20,509 nt of DNA from JBBQUP01 sp038212305 (lineage in GTDB: Bacteria; Bacteroidota; Bacteroidia; Bacteroidales; Marinilabiliaceae): positions 1 to 20,509 of the forward strand of contig JBBQUP010000064.1 of the NCBI GenBank assembly GCA_038212305.1, given 5' to 3'. The translations under genes were made by a program, and so were the position numbers. The notes beneath the pieces are model-generated. The model was not told the DNA's origin and did no database searches. It saw only the letters and a list, made by a program, of their open reading frames with translations. This document shows positions 1 to 9,015 of this stretch, one piece after another; position 1 is the stretch's first letter; each line of letters opens with the position of its first letter.

Positions 1-344
1 ATTGGCACTTGGGTTACCCCCTATATACCCTTACAAGATAATCATCATAGAGTAAATTACAAACATTTAAAAGAACTATTTTTTCCAATACTCCAATAAA
101 ATAAAGCCTTTCAGAAGATTCCTTAACTAAACGACATTGAATAGTGATTATAAATGTATTTGTGTATTCACTCTTTGTTAATGAAAATTAAATACATAGT
201 ATCGATCTCCATAGTAGTAGATTGAAAAATCAAGCAATCAATTGTATTTTTTAGATTGTAGTTCTATTTCTATTAAAGCTGGCTACTAAAATAATCCATT
301 ATAATATTTATATTTGAATAATTTTATGTTTTATTATACGATTT
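1..344. other. AT-rich intergenic region with no recognisable gene
   Basis: No reading frame here looks like a protein and no RNA gene was recognised. The sequence is AT-rich and has no strong hairpin. Its only supportable signal is the -7-like element at 309-316 just before the first gene. The 3' end of a neighbouring gene could lie beyond the left edge, but nothing in the visible sequence demonstrates it. Confidence 0.6.
309..316 (+). promoter_or_regulatory. Bacteroidota-type -7 element (TATATTTG) before the first DUF3857 gene
   Basis: TATATTTG matches the Bacteroidota -7 consensus TAnnTTTG exactly and lies 28 nt before the ATG at 345, which would give a leader of about 20-25 nt. No clear TTTG -33 element is seen 19-23 nt upstream, so this is a plausible but unproven promoter for the two-gene unit 345-4468. 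Confidence 0.45.
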
Positions 345-2255
345 ATGAGTTATGTAATTAAAGTCGGTTTTGTTTTATTTGTTTTGTCTTTTTCATGTCA
401 TATAATGGCAGTTACCGTTGATGATGTTAAACTTGCCAACGAATTAAAAACCAAATATCCCAAATTTGATGTTGCCTTAAATTCGGTTAATAAAAAGGTC
501 GAATTTTTATTCGACGAGAGCCAAAAGCAAGTTTGTGTTTTAGAAACATCTGAATTAGAATATATTGCTCTAAATTCAAATGCTCAATACAACTGCATAA
601 CCACTTACGATAGCTTTTGTGAAATTGAGAAAGTTAAGGTTTACAACGAGAAAAAATCAGGTCTCCAAATTACACCTTTATACTCTAGTTATCATTTAAA
701 TGGAATATTTTATTCCGATGAAAAGTACTGCGCAGTAAAACTTCAATTTAGTCAAAAGGGTGAAAAACTGAGAGTCGTTTTTCAAAAAAAAGTTTTTGAT
801 TTAAAATATTACTTCAAAACGAATTTTCAAAACGATTTGCCTTGCGTTAAAAGTGATGTGAAATATATTATTCCCCAATGGCTTTCACTTAATTTTATCC
901 CTTTTTATCTCGATACATTTAATATTAAAATGACCAGTTCTACAGATAAAAACGGATCGCAAGTAATAACTTTTAGCGGTAATGATTTGGCCAATTGGCC
1001 TGATAACGCGAACAGTGGAGGGCCATCATTTTATATTCCGCATGTTTTAATTGTACCCATTTCATCAAGCAAGATTACAAAAGAACCATTAATTACATCC
1101 ACTGACGGTTTATTTAACTGGTATAATAAGTTGAATAAAGAGTTGGAGCCTGATATGGGTATCATTAATGCACAAGTCAATGAGATTATTAAACCTTGTA
1201 AGTCAGATGATGAAAAAATAAATGCAATATTTAATTGGGTGCATGATAACATACGATATTTGGCTTACGAACAAGGAATTCTTGGGTTTAAGTCGGATGA
1301 AGCACATAATGTATTAACTAAAAAATATGGCGATTGTAAAGGCATGGCCAATTTATTGGTGGTTATGCTTAATAGTGCTGGGTTCGATGCGCGAATGTCG
1401 TGGTTAGGGACCAATTATTTATGCTATGATTATTCAATCCCTTCTCTTTGCGTTGATAATCATTGCATAACAACTCTTTACTACAATGGTAAAATAGTAT
1501 TTTTAGATGCCACCGAAAAATATTTGCCACGCGAGAATATTGCAGAACGAATTCAAGGACGCCAAATTATGGTAAAGGATGGCGATAATTACAAAATTGA
1601 AGTCATTCCAGTTCAATTACCCAATAAAAATTTGTGTGCTCAAAATGCATCCTATCAGCTCGAAGGAACAAATCTTAAGGGAACCGTTAAATATTCTTTT
1701 GCTGGAGAGGCACGAAGCAGTTTGTTTAATCATCTAGCGTCGTTAAAAGTTGATGACCATAAAAATGAATTTGAAGATATATTTCGCAATTCCGACAATA
1801 ATATCTCAATTTCAGATTTAAAACATGGAGAATTGTATAAACTCGAAACTCCATTCGAACTCAGTGCAACAACTAGTGTGGCCAATAAAGTCACGTCATT
1901 TGAAAACGAGCTTTATATCACCTTTGATTGGCAACAGCTATTAAAATCGTCAATTATTAAAAACGATAGAACAACCGACTTGCATTTGGATATGAAGTCA
2001 GTTGATAAAAAAACGGTTAGCTTTAAAATACCTGTTAATTATAAAGTTACACATATTCCTGATAGCATTGCTATTGACGAACCCGAGTATTTGATTTTAG
2101 GAAAACTAAAACAAACTGGCAATAACATTCAATATCAGTTTGAATTAACTTTTAAATCAACCATCATAACGCACGATCGATTTGAACAATGGAATAATAC
2201 CATTAAAAAATTGACAGAATTTTATAACGACCAAATTATTCTTGTTCTAAAATAA
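345..2255 (+). CDS. exported DUF3857 / transglutaminase-like domain protein (intact triad)
   Basis: This 636-residue protein starts with a Sec signal peptide (hydrophobic residues about 6-19, probable cleavage after Ala22), so it should be periplasmic or outer-membrane associated. The middle of the N-terminal half, ending in a segment rich in Pro, Trp and aromatics (about 180-240), resembles the DUF3857 beta domain found before transglutaminase folds in Bacteroidota. A transglutaminase-like core follows at about 285-395. It contains a YGDCKG motif with Cys331, His373 in a DNHC context and Asp388 in FLDATE, which together make the Cys-His-Asp triad. The C-terminal 240 residues look like the beta-rich domain usual for this family. 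Substrates are unknown; the fold includes proteases, amidases and cross-linking enzymes. The next gene, 17 nt downstream, is a diverged paralogue, so the two probably act together. The start is the first ATG after the -7 element. Confidence 0.8.
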   Translation: MSYVIKVGFVLFVLSFSCHIMAVTVDDVKLANELKTKYPKFDVALNSVNKKVEFLFDESQKQVCVLETSELEYIALNSNAQYNCITTYDSFCEIEKVKVYNEKKSGLQITPLYSSYHLNGIFYSDEKYCAVKLQFSQKGEKLRVVFQKKVFDLKYYFKTNFQNDLPCVKSDVKYIIPQWLSLNFIPFYLDTFNIKMTSSTDKNGSQVITFSGNDLANWPDNANSGGPSFYIPHVLIVPISSSKITKEPLITSTDGLFNWYNKLNKELEPDMGIINAQVNEIIKPCKSDDEKINAIFNWVHDNIRYLAYEQGILGFKSDEAHNVLTKKYGDCKGMANLLVVMLNSAGFDARMSWLGTNYLCYDYSIPSLCVDNHCITTLYYNGKIVFLDATEKYLPRENIAERIQGRQIMVKDGDNYKIEVIPVQLPNKNLCAQNASYQLEGTNLKGTVKYSFAGEARSSLFNHLASLKVDDHKNEFEDIFRNSDNNISISDLKHGELYKLETPFELSATTSVANKVTSFENELYITFDWQQLLKSSIIKNDRTTDLHLDMKSVDKKTVSFKIPVNYKVTHIPDSIAIDEPEYLILGKLKQTGNNIQYQFELTFKSTIITHDRFEQWNNTIKKLTEFYNDQIILVLK

Positions 2256-2272
2256 TAACCCTTTATTTCTTA

Positions 2273-4468
2273 ATGTATAATGCTATGAATCAGAAAATTA
2301 TTACACTATTTTTATTTTCAGTAATATCTATCTCTTTTATTTTTGCCGATAGAGAAAACGATGAATTTAAGAAGCAATTTTGGGTGACAGAGGCCTTTAA
2401 AGAAGTGCAAATACCTGAAAAATTTCTTTCGTCATCGTGCGTTATTTTAAACCGATCGTACGATTATGCCATTCGTCCAATGTTTTCGTTAGGGCCCAAT
2501 CGGGTAGAGGTAGTAACTTCGTTTCACATGCGAATAAAACTGCTCGATAAAGCTGGTGTGGATGAATACACCACTTTTTCGATTGATGGTGACATGGAAA
2601 AAGGGGTTACCAATAGAAAAAGAGGTACTGATTTAGTTTTTGCAGGTTTTAAGATAATTAAAAACGATGGTATCGAAACCGAAATCAATCTCGATGAAAT
2701 TTTGGTTACCGATGAAGCTCAAAAAGGAAAAGCAAAAGCGACTTTAAACAAAATCTCTATTCCCAATTTAGTTGTAGGAGATGTACTTGATTATTATATT
2801 GTTAGGCGAAATAGAACGATGTATCAGTATGTTACTTTTATTGGTGATGCAAATACTGTTTTCTTAGAGGGTGAGTACCCTATTGTGGAACAATCTTTAA
2901 CCATTAGCTCTAAACGTTATTGTTACCTAAGTTGCCGTTCAATGAATGGCGCTCCTGATATTAAGCCGCTAAGCAAAAAACAAGAGGGAGTATATCGCTT
3001 GGTAGATTACAATAGAGATGCTTCAAAAGATGAAAAATGGGTCAATCACTATTTAGAATCTCCTTTTGTTCGGTTTCAAGGTATCTTTTCAATAAAACCT
3101 TATGCTAATTATCCAACAGGTTTTTATCGTCGATTTTTAACTTCAACAGAGGATCTTCGAACAGCTATTTCAATGGAGGAATTAACTAGATATGCCAAAG
3201 ATATTTCAACTTGGAAAAAGCAACTCATTTCTTATCCAATCCCTAACATTAAACTTGTAAAAACAGCAACTGCAAAAGAAAAAGTTGATCGCATTTTAAT
3301 GGAGTGTAAACGCCAAAGTTTGAGCATGTTTAGTGAAAATTATTTTTATTCTCCAGATAAACGTCAGTCATGGAATCAAGATGAAATGGCCGTTATTTTA
3401 TCAAAGGTGTTGATTAAGCATAAAATTAAATCATCTCTAATTTTTACCACAAACAGAAATTTTTTAAAGTTGGATGATCTTTTTATGAAAGAAGATATTG
3501 CGGTTTTGGTAAAGATAGAATGCGATGGTCAAGTTTTCTATATATCTGATTTGGATGCTTTAACGAATTATGCGGAAATCGATCCTCGATATTCTGGTAA
3601 TAAAGGATATGAATTGGATCTTTATCCAAAAAGCAAACAAAATGTTTTAAGATCTGTTACCATTCTACAAGTTAAACCCGAAGAGAATAAATTAATATCC
3701 TCATTAAAGGTGGAGCTTGGTATCGATAGTTTAAAATCGAAAATTGAGTACAATAAAAAAATGATTGGAGCTGGAAAATTAGCTGAACAGTATTCTCTTA
3801 TTGGTCGAAATGATTTTTACAAAGAGTTTTCAACCAATTTCGCTAAATTAATATCAATAGAAAGCTCTTCGTTGAAAAGTTCTATTAAAGAAAAAAAAAC
3901 CATTCAAATTAGCGATTTGGAAAAAGGATTTTCGGAAGATAGATCCGAATTTATCAAGAAAAATTTGAAGGAGGAATTTAATATAACCAATGATTTAAAT
4001 TTCGAAAACTTTAAAATTAATAATTCGGGTATTTATCCAATAAATGCGATTTTTGAATACTCTCTTTCATTTTCAACTGAGCAGTTTATTCGTAAAGTAG
4101 GTTCGAATTATATTCTTGATGCAGGAAAATTATTGGGTACCCAAGTTTCATTTTCCGATACAGAGAAAAACAATCGAACACACAATATTTACTTCACGTA
4201 CCCAAGAACCTTCGAAAATATTATCGAAATCTTAATACCCAATGGATATCGTGTAAAAGGCATTGAGGCTTTTAATGTGAACCAACAAACAGAAGTTGGT
4301 AGGTTTACTTCAACTGCAAAGATCGATGGCAATTCTGTTGTTATTTCAACCATTAAAACCTACAATCAAACCTATAGTCCTAAAGAACAATTCAATCAAT
4401 ATATTTCTTTTGTCGATTGTGCTTTTAATCTGTCTCAAAAATACCTACTTTTTGAGAAAATAAAGTGA
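2273..4468 (+). CDS. exported DUF3857 protein with a degenerate transglutaminase-like domain
   Basis: This 731-residue protein belongs to the same family as its upstream neighbour. A signal peptide covers about residues 5-25, with probable cleavage after Ala25; the in-frame ATG at codon 5 (2285) is an equally good start. Residues about 50-260 look like DUF3857, including the 'NLVVGDVLDYYI' stretch typical of that domain. The transglutaminase-like part (about 335-440) has kept its shape but lost key residues. Where YGDCKD is expected the sequence reads SWNQDEMA (366-373) with no Cys, and where a His is expected before the beta strand it reads EDIAVLV (407-413). An Asp (426) remains at the third position. 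I infer a non-catalytic, binding or structural role. The gene probably shares a transcript with 345-2255 and ends before the hairpin at 4493-4526. Confidence 0.75.
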   Translation: MYNAMNQKIITLFLFSVISISFIFADRENDEFKKQFWVTEAFKEVQIPEKFLSSSCVILNRSYDYAIRPMFSLGPNRVEVVTSFHMRIKLLDKAGVDEYTTFSIDGDMEKGVTNRKRGTDLVFAGFKIIKNDGIETEINLDEILVTDEAQKGKAKATLNKISIPNLVVGDVLDYYIVRRNRTMYQYVTFIGDANTVFLEGEYPIVEQSLTISSKRYCYLSCRSMNGAPDIKPLSKKQEGVYRLVDYNRDASKDEKWVNHYLESPFVRFQGIFSIKPYANYPTGFYRRFLTSTEDLRTAISMEELTRYAKDISTWKKQLISYPIPNIKLVKTATAKEKVDRILMECKRQSLSMFSENYFYSPDKRQSWNQDEMAVILSKVLIKHKIKSSLIFTTNRNFLKLDDLFMKEDIAVLVKIECDGQVFYISDLDALTNYAEIDPRYSGNKGYELDLYPKSKQNVLRSVTILQVKPEENKLISSLKVELGIDSLKSKIEYNKKMIGAGKLAEQYSLIGRNDFYKEFSTNFAKLISIESSSLKSSIKEKKTIQISDLEKGFSEDRSEFIKKNLKEEFNITNDLNFENFKINNSGIYPINAIFEYSLSFSTEQFIRKVGSNYILDAGKLLGTQVSFSDTEKNNRTHNIYFTYPRTFENIIEILIPNGYRVKGIEAFNVNQQTEVGRFTSTAKIDGNSVVISTIKTYNQTYSPKEQFNQYISFVDCAFNLSQKYLLFEKIK

Positions 4469-4492
4469 ATTTTTTTTCGATTAAAACATATT

Positions 4493-4526
4493 CCCCCAAC
4501 AACTATCCATGAATAGTCGTTGGGGG
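4493..4526 (+). terminator. strong hairpin after the DUF3857 pair
   Basis: A 14-bp stem (4493-4506 with 4513-4526) has one internal mismatch and a 6-nt loop; its base is five G-C pairs. It lies 25 nt after the stop at 4468. The downstream tract is only moderately T-rich (CTTATTATT), so termination is likely but not textbook. It separates the DUF3857 unit from the sulfur-respiration genes. Confidence 0.7.
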
Positions 4527-4647
4527 CTTATTATTCAAAAAATTCTTTATTTAATCTAAATAACATTAACGATTGTATGATTGAGAACATATGTAAATAT
4601 CCAACTATTTTATTATTTTGCTATACAAATTTTAACACAGTTGGCAC

Positions 4648-6891
4648 ATGGTTAAATCGCGACGTGATTTCATTCGAATAACGGCATTAGGAACAGCAGG
4701 CGCCTTGTATGGCTCAAAATTGCTTTTTGGAAATAAGGCCGAAGGAGAGGATGTTTATCAGAAATTTGGATTTCATAAACCCATAGATTTGCAACGTACA
4801 CCCACATATTGTGAAGTGTGCTTTTGGAAATGCGCAGGTTGGGTAGAAAAGGATGAGGCTGGAGCTATAAAAAAAGTGGTGGGGCATGATGACGATCCTG
4901 CTTGCAACGGTCGTTTGTGCCCTCGAGGCACTGGTGGTATAGGTATGTATTATGATACCGATCGTATTCAACGCCCACTCATTCGCGTGGAAGAGAATGG
5001 GGTTCAGACCTTTAAGCCTGTTTCATGGGAGGTGGCTTTGGATTTAATTTCTGATCGAATGAAGGACATCATCGATAAACATGGAGCCGAATGTTTGGCT
5101 TTGTTTACGCACGGATCGGGTGGTACTTATTTTGGTAATTTAATAAAAGCGCTGGGATCGGCTAACATCGCAGCACCTTCGTATGCGCAATGCAAAGGCC
5201 CGCGCGAAGTTGCTTTTATCGCCACTTTTGGTGAGGAGCTCGGATCGCCTGAACCAATCGATATTCGCGATACAAAATGCTTGGTGTTAATTGGTTCGCA
5301 CATTGGCGAAAACATGCACAACGGTCAAGTGCAAGAGATGTCGGATGCCATTGATAAACGTGCGACTATTATTACGGTTGATCCTCGTTTTTCCACGGCT
5401 GCCAGCAAATCGAAATACTGGTTGCCAATAAAACCATCTACCGATATGGCTTTGTTGCTATCGTGGATGCATGTAATTATTAATGAGGAGCTTTACGATA
5501 AAAAATACGTTGAACAATATACTTTAGGTTTTGATCAGTTAAAGGCTCATGTTGCTTTATATACACCCGAGTGGGCATATGGAATTACCACCATTGAACC
5601 TGGTGTAATTCGCGAAACTGCTCGTGAGATGGCCAATGCCGCTCCTTCGGTTATCGTTCATCCAGGGCGACATGTGACTTGGTATGGCGACGATACTCAA
5701 CGATTGAGAGCTGTTGCCATATTAAATGCATTGCTAGGCTCGTGGGGACGGAGAGGTGGCTTTTATCGCCCCGATAAATCCTCTGTGCCAGGAATTGCTC
5801 ATCCTCCATATCCAACGCCCAAACGTACTTGGCGCGATGCCATGGGAGGTAAATACGAATTAGCTGAGTTGGCTTTGGCGAATGGTGTTTGCGAAGCAAC
5901 TATTCCTTCGGTTCGCATGGATTGCAACATTCGCGGTTGGATTGTGAATGGAACTAACCTTATTGAAACATTACCTGAGCGCTCAAAAACGCTTGAAGCA
6001 CTTAAAAATCTTGAACTTTTGGTGGTGGTTGATACCATGCCAATGGAAATTACTGGTTTTGCTGATATTATTTTGCCCGAGTGTACTTACTTGGAACGAT
6101 ACGATTCGCTCCGGATATTAGCTCAGCGCGAACCAACCATCTCGTTACGAATGCCGGCTGTTGAGCCATTATACGATAGCAAGCCTGCTTGGTGGATGGC
6201 CAAACAATTGGCCGATCGATTAGGGGTTAGCGACTATTTCCCCTTTGCAACCATCGAAGAGGAGTTAGACTGGCAACTGAAAAAAGTGGGTTCATCGCTC
6301 GAAGAGATGCAGCGCATTGGTGTTAAAAAATTCAAACGGGCGTATGACGATCTTTATTTTTCTGATGGTGAGGTAGTTGAGTTTAATACGCCATCGGGTA
6401 AAATTGAATTGTATAGCACCGCCTTTGCTGAAAGTGGTTTTGATCCATTGCCTGTTTACACAGCTCATGAAGAGCCTCCACAAGGTTTTTATCGATTAAT
6501 CTACGGACGTGCACCCATGCATACCTTCACGCGTACATCTAACAATCCCAATTTAACCGATTTAATGGATGAGAATTTTGTTTGGGTGAATCCTAAGGTT
6601 GCAAAAATATGGGGTTTGAAAAATAATCAACCGGTTTATCTTCAAAATCAGGATGGTGTCGTCTCTTCATTTCCAATAAAAGTTCGAGTAACCGAGCGTA
6701 TTCGTTGGGATTCGATTTATATGGTTCATGGCTTTGGTCATTCCGATAAGAAACTAACTCGCGCATACGGACGAGGTGCGAGCGATAACGAATTAATTAC
6801 CAAAGTGCACATGGATCCCATCATGGGAGGTACTGGTATGCGCGGAAACTTTGTTACCTTTTTATTTTCAAAACCAACAACGGAGGCCTGA
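4648..6891 (+). CDS. psrA: molybdopterin oxidoreductase catalytic subunit, polysulfide/thiosulfate reductase type (PsrA/PhsA-like)
   Basis: This 747-residue protein is of the length usual for PsrA/PhsA of the DMSO-reductase family. It opens with a twin-arginine signal (SRRDFI, residues 4-9, then a hydrophobic stretch), so it is exported folded to the periplasm. A [4Fe-4S] motif follows: Cys55, Cys58, Cys62 and Cys91 in RLCPRG. The expected molybdenum ligand is Cys182 in the QCKGP segment; Cys at this place fits Psr/Phs rather than Ser-ligated DMSO reductases. The C-terminal part carries the molybdopterin dinucleotide-binding domain (about 630-740). It probably reduces polysulfide, thiosulfate or a related sulfur oxyanion with electrons passed by the ferredoxin subunit encoded 2 nt downstream. 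Neighbouring YeeE/YedE and rhodanese genes favour a sulfur substrate. The exact substrate, or the oxidative direction, cannot be read from sequence; arsenate or selenate enzymes are less likely alternatives. Confidence 0.8.
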   Translation: MVKSRRDFIRITALGTAGALYGSKLLFGNKAEGEDVYQKFGFHKPIDLQRTPTYCEVCFWKCAGWVEKDEAGAIKKVVGHDDDPACNGRLCPRGTGGIGMYYDTDRIQRPLIRVEENGVQTFKPVSWEVALDLISDRMKDIIDKHGAECLALFTHGSGGTYFGNLIKALGSANIAAPSYAQCKGPREVAFIATFGEELGSPEPIDIRDTKCLVLIGSHIGENMHNGQVQEMSDAIDKRATIITVDPRFSTAASKSKYWLPIKPSTDMALLLSWMHVIINEELYDKKYVEQYTLGFDQLKAHVALYTPEWAYGITTIEPGVIRETAREMANAAPSVIVHPGRHVTWYGDDTQRLRAVAILNALLGSWGRRGGFYRPDKSSVPGIAHPPYPTPKRTWRDAMGGKYELAELALANGVCEATIPSVRMDCNIRGWIVNGTNLIETLPERSKTLEALKNLELLVVVDTMPMEITGFADIILPECTYLERYDSLRILAQREPTISLRMPAVEPLYDSKPAWWMAKQLADRLGVSDYFPFATIEEELDWQLKKVGSSLEEMQRIGVKKFKRAYDDLYFSDGEVVEFNTPSGKIELYSTAFAESGFDPLPVYTAHEEPPQGFYRLIYGRAPMHTFTRTSNNPNLTDLMDENFVWVNPKVAKIWGLKNNQPVYLQNQDGVVSSFPIKVRVTERIRWDSIYMVHGFGHSDKKLTRAYGRGASDNELITKVHMDPIMGGTGMRGNFVTFLFSKPTTEA

Positions 6892-6893
6892 TT

Positions 6894-7427
6894 ATGAGAT
6901 ATGCAATGGCAGTTGATACAAAAAAATGCGTGGGTTGCAGCGATTGTGTGGTTGCTTGTCAAACCGAAAACAATGTACCCATAGGTTATTGCCGCGATTG
7001 GGTTGTGGAGGTTACTGATGGCACTTATCCTCAATTGGAACTCGAATTTCGATCAGAACGTTGCAATCACTGCGACAATTCGCCTTGTGTGCGTTGTTGT
7101 CCCACTGGTGCTAGTCACTATGCCGAAGGCGGTATTGTGTTGGTAGCTCCTGATAAATGCATTGGTTGCGGGGCTTGTATTCAATCTTGCCCCTACGATG
7201 CACGATATTCTCACCCCAAAGGGTATGTCGATAAATGCACTTTCTGTGAGCATCGGGTAAAAGCTGGCGATCAGCCTGCTTGCGTTGCGGTTTGTCCAAC
7301 CAAATGTATGTATTTTGGCGACTTGGACAATCCCAATTCCGATGTTAGTAAAATTCTGAAAAAACGGAAGTATAAAACGCTAATTCCCGAAGCAGGAACT
7401 AAGCCTCATCTCTATTTCTTAATTTAA
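6894..7427 (+). CDS. psrB: four-cluster [4Fe-4S] electron-transfer subunit (PsrB/PhsB/NrfC-like)
   Basis: The 177-residue protein has four ferredoxin-type motifs totalling 16 liganding cysteines: 12/15/18/22, 57/60/65/69, 89/92/95/99 and 115/118/130/134. This is the arrangement of the iron-sulfur subunits of DMSO-reductase-family complexes. It lacks a signal peptide of its own, as expected for a subunit that rides through the Tat system bound to the catalytic partner. It should form the electron wire between the NrfD-type membrane subunit (next gene) and the molybdopterin protein (previous gene, 2 nt upstream). Extra cysteines at 33 and 68 are not assigned to a cluster. A partly SD-like purine run (CGGAGG, 6881-6886) lies about 8 nt before the start. 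Confidence 0.88.
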   Translation: MRYAMAVDTKKCVGCSDCVVACQTENNVPIGYCRDWVVEVTDGTYPQLELEFRSERCNHCDNSPCVRCCPTGASHYAEGGIVLVAPDKCIGCGACIQSCPYDARYSHPKGYVDKCTFCEHRVKAGDQPACVAVCPTKCMYFGDLDNPNSDVSKILKKRKYKTLIPEAGTKPHLYFLI

Positions 7428-7448
7428 TAGTTTGAAAAACAATTGTTT

Positions 7449-8390
7449 ATGAGAGAAGAATTATTAGTTAGCGGAAGAGCAAATCCTTTGATCGATCCGC
7501 ATCTTCAAATATGGGAATGGCAAATTCCTGCTTACTTGTTCCTAGGTGGTTTAGCTGCTGGAATACTATTCTTTGCTGGGTTATATACCATTTACAAAAA
7601 AGAGGATACCTACTCAACAGCAGTGAAATTGGCTCCTATGTTGGTGCCAATATTGTTGGCTGTTGGACTCTTATTCCTGTTTCTCGATTTAAAGCACAAG
7701 CTATATTTTTGGAGACTATATACTACTATTAAGCTTGAATCTCCCATGAGCTGGGGCGCTTGGACATTGATGCTCATCACTCCAGTCTCCTTAATTTGGG
7801 CAGCATTGCATATCGAATCGGTTTTTCCTCGATGGGATTGGAAATATACTTGGGCGAAAAATGGCATCACTTTTTTCAACGAAAATAAAATTGTTTTGGC
7901 TTGGAGCATGGTGATATTATCCATTATACTAGGTATTTACACCGGTATTTTACTCTCTGCATTTAATGCTCGTCCATTGTGGAATACTTCAATTCTGGGA
8001 CCTTTGTTCTTGACTTCAGGACTTTCAACAGGTGCTGCTACCATTGTTTTGCTCTCTAAATCAGAGCATGAGCGGCACACCTTTGCAAAAATCGATTTGA
8101 TGCTGATTGCCATCGAACTGTTTTTAATTGTACATATGTTTATGGGCTTTAGAGCCAGTACGCAGGTGCAAATCGATGCAGCTAATATGTTTTTAGGCGG
8201 TGATTTTACAGCTCCATTCTGGGTGTTTGTGGTTGGTTTGGGATTAGTGATTCCTGCTACAATAGAAGTGATGGAATTGCGAAAAATCAAGGTTCCTTAT
8301 TATATAGCACCGGCATTGGTGTTAATGGGTGGATTAATTTTTCGGTTTATCATGGTTCATGCAGGACAATTGAGCCGTTGGTTGTACTAA
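7449..8390 (+). CDS. psrC: NrfD/PsrC-family membrane subunit
   Basis: This is an integral membrane protein of about 313 residues with around eight hydrophobic helices. The first, containing a YLFLGGLAAG stretch, is typical of NrfD/PsrC quinol-binding subunits. It should anchor the complex in the cytoplasmic membrane and exchange electrons with menaquinone/menaquinol. I place the start at ATG 7449 rather than the in-frame TTG at 7443, because ATG is much preferred and the TTG adds only two residues. It lies 21 nt after psrB, so psrABC is almost certainly one transcript. A gap of 87 nt to the next gene, without a convincing terminator, allows read-through into the transporter genes. Family is clear; whether it pumps or only conducts electrons is not visible. 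Confidence 0.85.
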   Translation: MREELLVSGRANPLIDPHLQIWEWQIPAYLFLGGLAAGILFFAGLYTIYKKEDTYSTAVKLAPMLVPILLAVGLLFLFLDLKHKLYFWRLYTTIKLESPMSWGAWTLMLITPVSLIWAALHIESVFPRWDWKYTWAKNGITFFNENKIVLAWSMVILSIILGIYTGILLSAFNARPLWNTSILGPLFLTSGLSTGAATIVLLSKSEHERHTFAKIDLMLIAIELFLIVHMFMGFRASTQVQIDAANMFLGGDFTAPFWVFVVGLGLVIPATIEVMELRKIKVPYYIAPALVLMGGLIFRFIMVHAGQLSRWLY

Positions 8391-8477
8391 CACCTCAGAT
8401 CTAGCACGATTGTATTGGGTGGTTAAACTGTAAACCAAATTATAGACAAATAAGAATAACAAATTAAATATATCTCT

Positions 8478-9005
8478 ATGACAAGCGAGAAAAGTAAAAA
8501 ATATTTAAATCCCTATCTAGGTGGCGTATTGCTAGGGCTGGTTTTACTGGCTGCAAACTTTACTGCCGGACGAGGTTTAGGTGCCAGTGGTGCTGTAAAA
8601 AGTGTCTCTATGGTTGTTGTTGAAGCCGTTGCGCCTGCATCTTACATCGAAAACTCAGCTTTTCATCAAAGCTATCATCAAGCTCATGAAGGTGGTGTTT
8701 TTAGCAACTGGCTGGTTTTGCAAATGATTGGAGTCCTAGTGGGGGCTTTTATCTCTGGTGCTTTGGCTGGCCGACTTAAATTGAAGGTGGAGCACAACCC
8801 TAAAATTACCACAAAAAGACGAATTGTTTTCGCTGTTTTGGGAGGGATTCTGTTTGGGTTTGGATCGCAACTTGGCCGCGGATGTACCAGTGGTTCAGCA
8901 TTATCAGGTATGGCGGTTATGAGTTTGGGTGGTTTTATCACCATGGCTTTCATCTTTGGAACAGCCTTCGCATTGGCTTATTTTGTTCGTAAACTTTGGA
9001 TTTAA
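8478..9005 (+). CDS. YeeE/YedE-family sulfur-compound transporter, first half-size protein
   Basis: This 175-residue protein has about four to five membrane segments. It carries the family signature as GRGCTSGSALSG (Cys136), equivalent to the GGCTSGHG-type motif of YeeE/YedE proteins (DUF395). In the characterised full-length thiosulfate transporter TsuA/YeeE, conserved cysteines pass thiosulfate through the membrane, so Cys136 is the expected functional residue. About 45 residues between helices 1 and 2 form a loop rich in Ser and His. The next gene, 10 nt downstream, is a second half-size YeeE/YedE protein; together they probably form one transporter. Position between a Psr/Phs-like reductase and a rhodanese-like gene supports transport of thiosulfate or another sulfane-sulfur species. 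Direction is unknown. Confidence 0.82.
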   Translation: MTSEKSKKYLNPYLGGVLLGLVLLAANFTAGRGLGASGAVKSVSMVVVEAVAPASYIENSAFHQSYHQAHEGGVFSNWLVLQMIGVLVGAFISGALAGRLKLKVEHNPKITTKRRIVFAVLGGILFGFGSQLGRGCTSGSALSGMAVMSLGGFITMAFIFGTAFALAYFVRKLWI

Positions 9006-9015
9006 AAATTGACTT

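Noticed and set aside
4613..4620. TTATTTTG before the psrA gene as a -7 element
   Set aside because: It differs from TAnnTTTG at the conserved A, and no -33 box is found 19-23 nt upstream; the true psr promoter could not be placed.
7443..7448. TTG start for the NrfD-type gene
   Set aside because: The ATG two codons later fits better with start usage in this genome, and the extra residues add nothing to the fold.
8391..8477. Terminator or riboswitch in the psrC-yeeE gap
   Set aside because: Only a 5-bp hairpin (TGGTT with AACCA) is visible, with no T-run and no known riboswitch motif.
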